DNA from: Lentzea waywayandensis
GTDB taxonomy: Bacteria; Actinomycetota; Actinomycetes; Mycobacteriales; Pseudonocardiaceae
Length of the DNA: 64,000 bases
Reading direction: 5' to 3'
Assembly (NCBI RefSeq): GCF_900115955.1
Contig: NZ_FOYL01000001.1
Location: 372,001 to 436,000, forward strand
Part shown: positions 38,114-45,244 of the stretch, piece by piece
Numbering within the stretch: the first letter of the stretch is position 1
How the letters are laid out: every line of letters starts with the position of its first letter
Made by a program: the position numbers and the translations under genes
Notes under the pieces: model-generated
Told to the model about the DNA's origin: nothing
The model's input: only the letters and a program-made list of their open reading frames with translations
Databases searched by the model: none

Positions 38114-38959
38114 ATGAGCACCACGTTGCGCAGGCCCGCGCTCTCGCCTTCCCGGGCAGGGGACTTCAAGCAGTGCCCGCTGCTCTACCGGTTCCGCGCG
38201 GTCGACCGGCTGCCGGAGAGGCCGACGAAGGCGCAGGTGCGCGGCACGGTGGTGCACGCGGTGCTGGAAGACCTGTTCGCCCTGCCCGCCGTCGACCGCG
38301 TGCCCGACCGCGCGCGTTCGATGATCACGCCGGCCTGGGAGCGCGTGAAGGCCGAGCGCCCGGAGTTCTCGACGCTGTTCGAGGTCGAGGGCAGCGAGGA
38401 GGAGGCGGAGTGGCTGGCGTCCGCCACGAAGCTGCTCGACGGCTACTTCGGCCTGGAGGATCCCCGGCGCCTGGAACCGGAGTCGCGCGAGCTCCTCGTC
38501 GAGTCCGAACTCCCGTCCGGCGTGCTGCTGCGCGGCTACATCGACCGCGTGGACGTGGCCCCGACGGGTGAGATCCGCGTCGTGGACTACAAGACCGGCG
38601 CCGCCCCTCGCGAGGTGGGCGAGGCGAAGGCGTTGTTCCAGATGAAGTTCTACGCGCTGGTCCTGTGGAAGCTGCGCGGCGTCGTCCCCCGCCAGCTGCG
38701 CCTGATGTACCTGGCCGACCGCCAGGCCCTCGCCTACACCCCGGACGAGTCCGAACTGGCCCGCTTCGAACGCACCCTCGACGCGATCTGGCAGGCCATC
38801 ATGCGCGCGGCCCCGACGGGCGACTTCCGCCCCAACCCCAGCCGCCTGTGCGACTACTGCGACCACAAGGCCTTCTGCCCGGCGTTCGACGGCACCCCGC
38901 CGCCCTACCCCGGCTGGCCGGAGCCCGACGACACCGAGACCCTCCAGGACCGCGACTGA
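38114..38959 (+). CDS. RecB-family PD-(D/E)XK nuclease with Fe-S type cysteines
   Basis: 281 residues from the ATG at 38114. The nuclease core shows ALSPSRAGDFKQCPLLYRFR, VRGTVVHAVLEDLF, GYIDRVDVAPTGEIRVVDYKTG (catalytic D...DYK) and a QMKFYALVLWK helix. One early cysteine (QCP) plus a C-terminal cluster (RLCDYCDHKAFCPAF) form the four-cysteine 4Fe-4S arrangement of AddB/Cas4-like exonucleases. This stand-alone form (the Rv2119 neighbourhood in mycobacteria) is conserved beside the proteasome locus; its DNA role is not established. It ends one base into the next gene. Confidence 0.9.
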   Translation: MSTTLRRPALSPSRAGDFKQCPLLYRFRAVDRLPERPTKAQVRGTVVHAVLEDLFALPAVDRVPDRARSMITPAWERVKAERPEFSTLFEVEGSEEEAEWLASATKLLDGYFGLEDPRRLEPESRELLVESELPSGVLLRGYIDRVDVAPTGEIRVVDYKTGAAPREVGEAKALFQMKFYALVLWKLRGVVPRQLRLMYLADRQALAYTPDESELARFERTLDAIWQAIMRAAPTGDFRPNPSRLCDYCDHKAFCPAFDGTPPPYPGWPEPDDTETLQDRD

Positions 38960-39729
38960 TGACGGCCTTCTACCTGCCGCTGGGCAACGACACGTTCCGC
39001 TCCACCGAGCACACCGTGGGCCCGTGGGGCCCGGACAGCCAGCACCTCGGCCCACCCTCGGCGTTGCTGGTGCGCTCCTTGCTTGCGCTGGGCAACCCGT
39101 CGTCCGCGCTGGCCCGCGTGACGTTCGAGGTGCTGGGCCCGGTCCCGGTGGCCGACCTGACGGTGTCCACTTCGGTCGAACGCCCAGGCCGCTCGGTAGA
39201 ACTGCTGGCGGCTTCGCTCTCCCACGAAGGCCGTGCGGTGCTGACGGCACGTGCGTGGCGCATCGTCGGCTCGGACACCACAGCCGTTGCGGGAGGCGAA
39301 GTCCCCGCGATGGCACCACCCGCTTCCGCCGTACCGATGGAGATCCCGGACTTCTGGGGCGGCGGCTACCTGGCGGCCGTCGAGTGGCTTTCCGTGTCAG
39401 GCGGCATCTTCACGCCCGGCGACGCCCAGGTGTGGGCCCGCCCGCGCGTGGCCGTGGTCGAGGGCTTCGAACCCTCCCCGGAAGAGCGCGTGTTCTCCGT
39501 AGTGGACTCGGCCAGCGGCGTTTCGTCCCGTGTGGACATTCGCAAGTGGTACGCCATCAACACCGACCTGACGGTCCACCTGCACCGCCGTCCCACCGGC
39601 GAGTGGGTGGGCATGGACGCGCGGACGACCATCGGGCCGGACGGGGTCGGGCTCGCGACCAGCGTGGTGCACGACGGAGAGGGGCCGGTGGGCACGACGG
39701 CGCAGGCGCTGTTCGTGCGCGAGCGCTGA
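38959..39729 (+). CDS. Acyl-CoA thioesterase-like (double hotdog) protein
   Basis: 256 residues; its ATG shares one base with the RecB stop (TGATG), so translation is coupled. Two hotdog halves of the TesB/4HBT_3 type: an N-terminal WGPDSQHLGPPSALLVRSL with VTFEVLGPVPVADLTVSTSVERPGRSVE, and a C-terminal WYAINTDLTVHLHRRPTGEWVGMDARTTIG ... GTTAQALFVRER. The Asp in INTDLTVHL and the terminal strand match the second-half active site. Acyl substrate unknown. Confidence 0.85.
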   Translation: MTAFYLPLGNDTFRSTEHTVGPWGPDSQHLGPPSALLVRSLLALGNPSSALARVTFEVLGPVPVADLTVSTSVERPGRSVELLAASLSHEGRAVLTARAWRIVGSDTTAVAGGEVPAMAPPASAVPMEIPDFWGGGYLAAVEWLSVSGGIFTPGDAQVWARPRVAVVEGFEPSPEERVFSVVDSASGVSSRVDIRKWYAINTDLTVHLHRRPTGEWVGMDARTTIGPDGVGLATSVVHDGEGPVGTTAQALFVRER

Positions 39730-40062
39730 TACCTCACAGGACACAACGGGAGTCGCAGCCTCACCGGCAACCCCAGTGATCGCGACGCCCTGCGATCCCT
39801 CTGCCGCCGCACACGTGCGGGCAGCCAGGGTGGAAGCCTGCCGTGCCGGAACGCGGCGAACGGCGTCCAGTTCGGTTGCAGTCAGGCCGGCCAGTTCCGC
39901 GCGCACTGCGGCCGACATGAACGCGTCGCGGTCTCCACGCGGCGCGCGGTGGAAGTCGCCGAGCCCAGACGCGCCACCGTGCTGTTCCGGCTCGGTCCCG
40001 ATGGCCACCGACGTCATCGGTCTGTTCGGCTGAGCAGGAGAAGGCGTAGCGTCAGCGAGACT
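39730..40062. other. Intergenic gap without a supported gene
   Basis: 333 bp between the thioesterase and the phosphoribosyltransferase. Short open frames exist on both strands but lack ribosome sites and recognisable content. The last part holds TAGCGT at 40047-40052, 10 bases before the GTG at 40063, a likely promoter for the next gene. Confidence 0.5.
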
Positions 40063-40677
40063 GTGAAGAGGTTCGCGAACCGGCAGGAAGCGGGCCGCGC
40101 CCTGGCAGCGCGACTCGCGGACCTCCCGTGGCACGACCCGCTGATCCTGGGCCTCCCCCGCGGCGGCGTCCCGGTCGCCAAAGAGGTCGCACGACACCTC
40201 AACGCCGAACTCGACGTCGTCGTGGCGCGCAAGATCGGCGCCCCGGGCCATCCCGAGTACGGCGTGGGCGCGGTCACCGCGGACAGCGAGCCCATCTACG
40301 ACCCGAGAGTGCTCCGAGCCCTGAACCTCACCGAGGAGCAACTGGGCCGCACCTGCGACGAGGAACGAGCGGAAGCCAAGAGACGCACCGCCCTCTACCG
40401 CGGTGACAAGCCGCTCACGCTCAAGGATCGCGACGTGATCCTCGTGGACGACGGCCTGGCCACGGGCGTCACGGCCAAGGCGGCGCTGCACTGGATCGCC
40501 CAGCGCGAACCGCGGACCACGACCCTCGCCGTCCCCGTGGCCGCGAAGGAATCGCTCGCCACCTTCACGACACCGGTGGTCGCCATCCTCGTCCCACGCC
40601 GGTTCGGCGCGGTCAGCCGCTGGTACGAGAGCTTCGATCAGACCACGGACGAAGAGGTGCTCAGCGCGCTCTCGTAG
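40063..40677 (+). CDS. Phosphoribosyltransferase-domain protein
   Basis: 204 residues from the GTG at 40063. PRTase type I fold: LILGLPRGGVPVAKEVARHL, VVARKIGAPGHPEYGVGAV and the PRPP-binding loop VILVDDGLATGVTAKAAL. This family is often found with dienelactone hydrolase-like domains or in stress loci; its base or amine acceptor is unknown and activity may be regulatory. It overlaps the convergent monooxygenase gene by 40 bp. Confidence 0.86.
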   Translation: MKRFANRQEAGRALAARLADLPWHDPLILGLPRGGVPVAKEVARHLNAELDVVVARKIGAPGHPEYGVGAVTADSEPIYDPRVLRALNLTEEQLGRTCDEERAEAKRRTALYRGDKPLTLKDRDVILVDDGLATGVTAKAALHWIAQREPRTTTLAVPVAAKESLATFTTPVVAILVPRRFGAVSRWYESFDQTTDEEVLSALS

Positions 40678-40949
40678 TGCTCCACCACGGGGAACGGCGA
40701 GTAGAAGCGGTGCAGCAAAGCCGACCACTTCGCATAGTCAGGACCCTGCCGGAAGCCGACGGTGTGCGCTTCGACCGAGTCCCAGCGCACGAGCAGCAGG
40801 TAGCGCGACGGCGTCTCCAGGCACCGCAGCAGTTCGAGGCCGCGGAAGCCCGGCGAGGCGGAGATCAGCTCCCGCGCCTCGCCGAACGCCCACTCGAACT
40901 CCTCGGCACTGCCCGGCAGCACGTCCAGCAGGGCGTGCTCCGTGATCAC
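40638..40949 (-). CDS. Antibiotic biosynthesis monooxygenase (ABM) domain protein
   Basis: 103 residues. The GTG start overlaps the hisG stop (GTGA), so it is coupled to the his genes. ABM fold markers: [57 protein letters not shown]. Its position after hisE-hisG suggests only co-expression, not a histidine role. Function unknown. Confidence 0.83.
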   Translation of the reverse strand: MITEHALLDVLPGSAEEFEWAFGEARELISASPGFRGLELLRCLETPSRYLLLVRWDSVEAHTVGFRQGPDYAKWSALLHRFYSPFPVVEHYESALSTSSSVV

Positions 40950-41806
40950 AGCCGGCAGAACCTGATGTCCGAGGCCAGCACGGCCTTGGCACCGATCGCG
41001 GCCAGCTCGTCCATCACCTGGTTCGCCTCCTTGCGCGACACCATCGCCCGCACGGCCGCCCAGTCGGGGTTGGCCAGCGGCGCGACGGTCGGCGACTCCA
41101 GGCCCGGAGTCAGCGCGATGGCGTCGTCCAGGAGCGAACGCGGGCAGTCGTAGTCGAGCATCAGGTACTGCTGCGCGAACACGACGCCCTGAAGGCGTGC
41201 TGTCAGCTGCTTCTTGGCGGCCGTGCGCTCCGAGCCGTTGCGGTGGATGAGGACCGCCTCGGACTCGCAGATCGGCTCGCCGAACGGCACCAGGTCGTGC
41301 TGGCGCAGGGTGCGGCCGGAGCCCACCACGTCGGCGATCAGGTCGGCCACGCCCAGCTGGATCGAGATCTCCACAGCGCCGTCGAGTCGGATCACCTTCG
41401 CGGTGATGCCGCGGGCCTTGAGGTCGCGGCCCACCAGCTTCGGGTACGCGGTGGCGAGGCGCTTGCCCTCGAGGTCGGAGACCTTCCAGTCGGTGCCGCG
41501 AGGCCCCGCGTAGCGGAAGGTCGACGAACCGAAGCCCAGTGCCAGCAGCTCCTCGACCGAGTTGCCGTTGTCGTCGGCGCCCGAGTCGGCGGCCAGGTCC
41601 CGGCCGGTGATGCCGAGATCCAGGTCACCGGACGCCACGTAGATCGCGATGTCCTTGGGGCGCAGGAAGAAGAACTCGACGTCGTTGTTGTTGTCGAGCA
41701 CGGTCAGATCGCGCGGCTCGTGCCTCTGCCGGTAGCCGGCCTCGGTGAGCATGGCGGAGGCGCGTTCGGCGAGCGCGCCCTTGTTCGGGACTGCAACGCG
41801 CAGCAT
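40946..41806 (-). CDS. hisG: ATP phosphoribosyltransferase (long form)
   Basis: 286 residues, the long HisG form with a C-terminal ACT-like regulatory domain ([33 protein letters not shown]) that binds histidine. It catalyses the first step of histidine synthesis, ATP + PRPP to phosphoribosyl-[35 protein letters not shown] and [16 protein letters not shown] are standard. It lies 14 bp after hisE in a two-step operon. Confidence 0.97.
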   Translation of the reverse strand: MLRVAVPNKGALAERASAMLTEAGYRQRHEPRDLTVLDNNNDVEFFFLRPKDIAIYVASGDLDLGITGRDLAADSGADDNGNSVEELLALGFGSSTFRYAGPRGTDWKVSDLEGKRLATAYPKLVGRDLKARGITAKVIRLDGAVEISIQLGVADLIADVVGSGRTLRQHDLVPFGEPICESEAVLIHRNGSERTAAKKQLTARLQGVVFAQQYLMLDYDCPRSLLDDAIALTPGLESPTVAPLANPDWAAVRAMVSRKEANQVMDELAAIGAKAVLASDIRFCRL

Positions 41807-41820
41807 GTGAAAGTCTTCCG

Positions 41821-42084
41821 TCAGAGGTATTTGTAGACGTCTTCGAGGGTGAGCCCACGGCCCAGCATGAGCACCTGGAGGCGGTAGAGCAGCTGCGAGA
41901 TCTCTTCGGAGAGCTTCTCGTCGGACTCGTACTCGGCGGCGATCCAGACCTCGCCCGCCTCCTCCAGGACCTTCTTGCCCTGCGCATGGACCCCGGCCTC
42001 GAGCGCGGCGACGGTGCCAGAACCTTCCGGCTTGGTGGCGGCTCGTTCGGTCAGTTCAGCGAACAGGGAATCGAAGGTCTTCAC
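41821..42084 (-). CDS. hisE: Phosphoribosyl-ATP pyrophosphatase
   Basis: 87 residues from the GTG at 42084, with GGGAGGA upstream; the frame is open much further but the extra part has no family similarity and runs antisense to the FhuF-like gene. MazG-like all-helical fold with the metal-binding acidic pattern [18 protein letters not shown] ... [14 protein letters not shown]. Second step of histidine synthesis, pairing with hisG. Confidence 0.95.
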   Translation of the reverse strand: MKTFDSLFAELTERAATKPEGSGTVAALEAGVHAQGKKVLEEAGEVWIAAEYESDEKLSEEISQLLYRLQVLMLGRGLTLEDVYKYL

Positions 42085-42178
42085 GGCATGACATCCTCCC
42101 ATCCCGGCGACCCCCGTCCACACCGCGGTCGCATCTGTCCCAGGCGGTGGACGTGATCTGTCCTGCATGGACACCCAG

Positions 42179-42184
42179 TAGCGT
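42179..42184 (+). promoter_or_regulatory. -10 box of leaderless FhuF-like gene
   Basis: TAGCGT, 8 bases before the GTG at 42193. Confidence 0.5.
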
Positions 42185-42192
42185 GAACTTCT

Positions 42193-42843
42193 GTGTCTGA
42201 GTTCGCCGAGGTCCTCGAAGCACTCCGCCGGGTGCGCGGAATCAACCCGTTCTTCGCGCTCGACGTGGGCCGCCCGGACGAGTCCTGGCTGCCGGGAACG
42301 GCGCTGCTGGAGGGCCCGGCGCTCAAGACCACCATCGACGCGATCGCGATCCGGTACAAAGCGGAGGAACCACGCGTAGCGGCCAGCCTGTTCTTCCTCA
42401 GCTACACGGCACGGCTGCTCAGCCCGCTCACGGCCGCGGGCATCCCGATCGACGTCCGCCCGGAGAACCTCTGGTGGCAGCACCACCCCACGAACGGCCT
42501 GAGCGTCCGCATCGACCAGCCACGACTGGGCCCGAAGGCCGCCGAGGCACTCGAACCGGTGGTGGAAGCGATCCAGAGCGTCGCTCCAGTGGCGCGCGGA
42601 TTGTTGTGGGGCAACGCGATGTCGAACATCGCGGGCGCGCTCAAAATGGTTGTGCGCGCACGCATGCTCACCGTCGAGGAAGCGGAAGAACGCGGCGAAC
42701 GGCTCATGAGCGCCCCGCCGTTCGAACAGGCGGGAGAATTTCTGAGTTTTCCCGGCGAGGTCACGTTCCGGCGTCGGTCGTGTTGTCTCTACTACCGCGT
42801 CGCCGCAGGTGGGAAGTGTGGTGACTGTCCACTCGTGAAGTGA
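42193..42843 (+). CDS. FhuF-like 2Fe-2S ferric-siderophore reductase family protein
   Basis: 216 residues, GTG start. The C terminus [22 protein letters not shown] is the FhuF iron-sulfur motif CC-x10-CxxC, which holds a 2Fe-2S cluster that reduces ferric siderophores. The rest is a helical domain ([35 protein letters not shown]) like siderophore-interacting FhuF/IucA-C-terminal proteins. No siderophore operon is nearby. It is followed by the cobalamin riboswitch. The start is leaderless-like. Confidence 0.85.
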   Translation: MSEFAEVLEALRRVRGINPFFALDVGRPDESWLPGTALLEGPALKTTIDAIAIRYKAEEPRVAASLFFLSYTARLLSPLTAAGIPIDVRPENLWWQHHPTNGLSVRIDQPRLGPKAAEALEPVVEAIQSVAPVARGLLWGNAMSNIAGALKMVVRARMLTVEEAEERGERLMSAPPFEQAGEFLSFPGEVTFRRRSCCLYYRVAAGGKCGDCPLVK

Positions 42844-42902
42844 GGAACGCAACAACTCTTATGGCCGGTTGTGCTTAACCGATGGATCAACTTACGGTGC
42901 AC

Positions 42903-43058
42903 GCGCCGCAGTGACGGGAAGCCGGTGAAAATCCGGCGCGGTCCTCGCCACTGTGACCGGGAAGCGATCCCCGCCGAGCACGTCACTGGTCCTCGCGAGA
43001 GGGCTGGGAAGACGCGGGGGCAGCGTTGATCCGGGAGTCAGGAGACCGGCTGCGGCGC
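42903..43058 (+). ncRNA. Cobalamin (B12) riboswitch
   Basis: Outer helix P1 is formed by GCGCCGCAG (42903-42911) and CTGCGGCGC (43050-43058). Inside are the conserved GAAGCCGGTGAAAATCCGGC (42918-42937), the B12 box GCCACTG (42947-42953) and the 3' GTCAGGAGACCGG. It ends about 30 bases before the cbtB ribosome site, so adenosyl- or methylcobalamin binding would probably block translation or continued transcription of cbtB-cbtA. Confidence 0.93.
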
Positions 43059-43101
43059 CGCAAGGAGAGTTGACCTTCCACGAGGTATGGAGGAGCCCGT
43101 C

Positions 43102-43290
43102 ATGACGAGCCCCGCAGCAAGCCTGTCCGCCGTCCGCGTGCCCAAATGGGCCTTCGCCGTCTCAGTGCTCGGCCTGATCGTCACCTACCTGGTCCTGCAG
43201 GAGAACGGTCTCGCGCTCGGCGCGGGTTCCGAGTTGCTGCACGAGTTCTTCCACGACGGCCGCCACGCGCTCGGCGTCCCCTGCCACTGA
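43102..43290 (+). CDS. cbtB: Cobalt transporter subunit CbtB
   Basis: 62 residues from the ATG at 43102, which has GGAGGAG six bases upstream; an ATG at 43087 overlaps that site and is less likely. One membrane segment (AFAVSVLGLIVTYLVLQ) and a histidine-rich C terminus LLHEFFHDGRHALGVPCH that should bind Co2+. Works with CbtA to import cobalt for B12 synthesis; directly controlled by the upstream riboswitch. Confidence 0.92.
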   Translation: MTSPAASLSAVRVPKWAFAVSVLGLIVTYLVLQENGLALGAGSELLHEFFHDGRHALGVPCH

Positions 43291-43315
43291 TCTCCGATCC
43301 CCGGGCAGGGAAGAC

Positions 43316-44071
43316 ATGACAACGACGTACAAGTCCCTTGCGCTGCGCGGAGTCGCGGCCGGCGGTATCGCCGGTGTCGCGTCCGCGCTCGTGCAGCTCC
43401 TGGTGACCGAGATCCCGATTCGCGCCGCGCTCGCGGTCGAGGAGGCCCGGGCACCCGCCGGTGAGGCCGGCCACACGCACGGCGGCGAGGAAGAGCTCGT
43501 CAGCCGCGGCGCCCAGATCGTGGGCGGCATGCTCGGCGTGGTGATCGTCGGCATCGCCGTGGGCCTGGTGTTCGCCACGGCCTACGCGCTGTCGAAGCGC
43601 TGGTTCGCCGACCGCACGCCGTTCAGCCGCAGCTTCGCGTTCGGTGCCGCGGTGTTCGGTGCCGTGGCGCTGCTGCCGTGGATCAAGTACCCCGCCAACC
43701 CGCCCGCCGTGGGCGACCCGGAGACGGTGAACTACCGGACCGCGCTCTACCTCGGTGTGGTGGTGGCCGGTCTGGTGATCGTGTGGGCCGCGAGCTGGCT
43801 CGCCGAGCAGCTGCGCGCGCAGTCGCAGCCGGTGCGGACCACGGCCGTCCTGCTCGCGGTGGCCGCGGCCACCGCGGTGGTGCTGCTGGCGTTCCCCGCG
43901 CCGCCGGACACGATCCCCGCGGACATGCCGGTGAACGTGCTGTGGCAGTTCCGCCTCAGTTCGCTCGCCCAGCTCGCCACGCTCTACGTCGGCATCGGCG
44001 TGGTGTTCGGTCTGCTGATCGACCCGGCGTCGCGCAAGGCCAAGGCCCCTGAGAAGGCCGCTGTCGCCTGA
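43316..44071 (+). CDS. cbtA: Cobalt transporter subunit CbtA
   Basis: 251 residues, ATG after GGGAAG, 25 bp behind cbtB. Predicted multi-pass membrane protein (six or so segments: SLALRGVAAGGIAGVASALV, IVGGMLGVVIVGIAVGLVF, AFGAAVFGAVALLPW, LGVVVAGLVIVWAASWL and the C-terminal LATLYVGIGVVFGLLID). The loop GEAGHTHGGEEE carries histidines likely to bind metal. With CbtB it is a B12-regulated cobalt uptake system, which suits the B12-dependent metH downstream. Confidence 0.93.
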   Translation: MTTTYKSLALRGVAAGGIAGVASALVQLLVTEIPIRAALAVEEARAPAGEAGHTHGGEEELVSRGAQIVGGMLGVVIVGIAVGLVFATAYALSKRWFADRTPFSRSFAFGAAVFGAVALLPWIKYPANPPAVGDPETVNYRTALYLGVVVAGLVIVWAASWLAEQLRAQSQPVRTTAVLLAVAAATAVVLLAFPAPPDTIPADMPVNVLWQFRLSSLAQLATLYVGIGVVFGLLIDPASRKAKAPEKAAVA

Positions 44072-44072
44072 T

Positions 44073-44104
44073 GGTGCGGGGTGGCCGCGAGGCCACCCCG
44101 CACC
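44073..44104 (+). terminator. Terminator after cbtA
   Basis: Perfect 14-bp stem GGTGCGGGGTGGCC with a GCGA loop, starting right after the cbtA stop and ending 13 bp before the insertion sequence. Confidence 0.8.
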
Positions 44105-44111
44105 ACCATCG

Positions 44112-44117
44112 GCTAGA
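44112..44117. repeat. Target-site duplication, left copy
   Basis: GCTAGA, identical to 45239-45244; fits the NCTAGN site reported for IS481. Confidence 0.88.
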
Positions 44118-44158
44118 TGTGATGTCCAGGGACGTTGTTCCGGGTTGGGTGTGTGACG

Positions 44159-44177
44159 GCCTGTCGTGAAGACAGGC
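44159..44177 (+). repeat. Small leader hairpin in the IS
   Basis: GCCTGTC-GTGAA-GACAGGC, perfect 7-bp stem upstream of the larger RBS-masking inverted repeat; may help shield transposase translation from outside transcripts. Confidence 0.5.
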
Positions 44178-44239
44178 GAAGGCCTCTGGATGTGAAGTGG
44201 AGCTGTCTAGGAACCGCTTCACATGTCCGGAGGCCTTCG
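44177..44239 (+). promoter_or_regulatory. Inverted repeat masking the transposase ribosome site
   Basis: Left arm 44177-44197 and right arm 44217-44239 pair over 19-20 bases (CGAAGGCCTC/GAGGCCTTCG plus TGTGAAG/CTTCACA) with one mismatch and a 2-base bulge. The right arm contains the GGAGG ribosome site and the first base of the GTG start. Confidence 0.7.
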
Positions 44240-45243
44240 TGTCCCACCCTAACGCGGCGCTGACGCCACGTACCCGGCTACGCCTGGCGCGTCTGATCGT
44301 CGAGCAGAACTGGCGGCCCGCCGAGGCGGCGAAACTGTTCATGGTCGCGGACAGAACCGCACGCAAATGGGCCCAGCGCTACCGCGACGAGGGCGTAGCC
44401 GGGATGAACGACCGCAGCTCGCGCCCGCACCACAGCCCGAACCGGACACCCGAGATCATGACGCGGCGGATCGCGGGTCTGCGATGGCGGCACCGGCTCG
44501 GCCCGGTCCAGATCGCCGGCCGGCTAGGTATTCCGGCCTCGACCGTGCACGCGGTGCTGGTGCGATGCCGGATCAACCGGCTCTCCCGCATCGACCGGGT
44601 CACCGGCGAACCGTTGCGCCGCTACGAACACCCGCATCCCGGCTCACTGATCCACGTCGATGTCACCAAGTTCGGCAACATCCCCGACGGCGGCGGACAC
44701 CGATTCGTCGGACGACAGCAAGGCGACCGCAACAAACGCCTCACCCCAGGCCCCAAAGGCAGCAACTACCTGCCACGCAACGGCAAAGCCTTCCCGCACA
44801 CCGTCGTCGACGACCACTCCCGCGTCGCCTACGCCGAGATCCACACCGACGAACGAGGCGACACCGCGACCGCCGTCCTGCGGCGAGCGGTCACCTGGTT
44901 CCGCGAACACGGAGTCGCCGTCGAACGAGTCCTGTCCGACAACGGCTCCGCCTACCGCTCCTTCGCCTACCGCTCCTTCGCCTGGCGCGACGCCTGCTCC
45001 GAGCTCGGCATCCGACACAAACGCACCAGGCCCTACCGGCCACAGACCAACGGCAAGGTCGAACGATTCCACCGCACCCTGGCCGACGGCTGGGCCTACG
45101 CCCGCCACTACCAGTCAGAAACCGAACGCCGAACCGCCCTCCCCGGCTGGATCCATTTCTACAATCACCACCGAGCCCACTCCGCCCTCGGAGGCCAGCC
45201 ACCCATCACCCGGCTGACCAACCTCCCTGGACATCACAGCTAG
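44239..45243 (+). CDS. IS481-family transposase
   Basis: 334 residues from the GTG at 44239 (GGAGG six bases upstream; gives the usual start VSHPNAALTPRTRLRLARLI). The helix-turn-helix region (RPAEAAKLFMVADRTARKWAQRY) is followed by an rve integrase core with DDE residues in HVDVTKFG, VLSDNGSAYRS and NGKVERFHRTL. A YRSFAYRSFA duplication sits after the second Asp. The last codons CAT CAC AGC run through the right inverted repeat, and the TAG stop lies in the target-site duplication, outside the element. Confidence 0.95.
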   Translation: MSHPNAALTPRTRLRLARLIVEQNWRPAEAAKLFMVADRTARKWAQRYRDEGVAGMNDRSSRPHHSPNRTPEIMTRRIAGLRWRHRLGPVQIAGRLGIPASTVHAVLVRCRINRLSRIDRVTGEPLRRYEHPHPGSLIHVDVTKFGNIPDGGGHRFVGRQQGDRNKRLTPGPKGSNYLPRNGKAFPHTVVDDHSRVAYAEIHTDERGDTATAVLRRAVTWFREHGVAVERVLSDNGSAYRSFAYRSFAWRDACSELGIRHKRTRPYRPQTNGKVERFHRTLADGWAYARHYQSETERRTALPGWIHFYNHHRAHSALGGQPPITRLTNLPGHHS

Positions 45244-45244
45244 A
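45239..45244. repeat. Target-site duplication, right copy
   Basis: GCTAGA. Its CTAG provides the stop codon of the transposase (45241-45243) and, on the other strand, of the nuclease-like gene (45242-45240). Confidence 0.88.

Larger units (their letters stand above)
44118..45238 (+). mobile_element. IS481-family insertion sequence, apparently intact
   Basis: 1121 bp bounded by perfect 15-bp inverted repeats TGTGATGTCCAGGGA (44118-44132, and its complement at 45224-45238) and flanked by a 6-bp duplication GCTAGA. One transposase gene fills it. Perfect ends and duplications indicate a fairly recent insertion. It landed at the stop codon of the minus-strand nuclease-like gene, and the duplication restored that stop. 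Confidence 0.93.

Noticed and set aside
39397..40728. 443-codon minus-strand open frame over the thioesterase and phosphoribosyltransferase
   Set aside because: Both plus-strand genes have clear family motifs; the minus-strand translation has none.
41821..42855. Long N-terminal extension of hisE (344 residues)
   Set aside because: The extra part is antisense to the FhuF-like gene; HisE proteins are about 90 residues and a ribosome site precedes the GTG at 42084.
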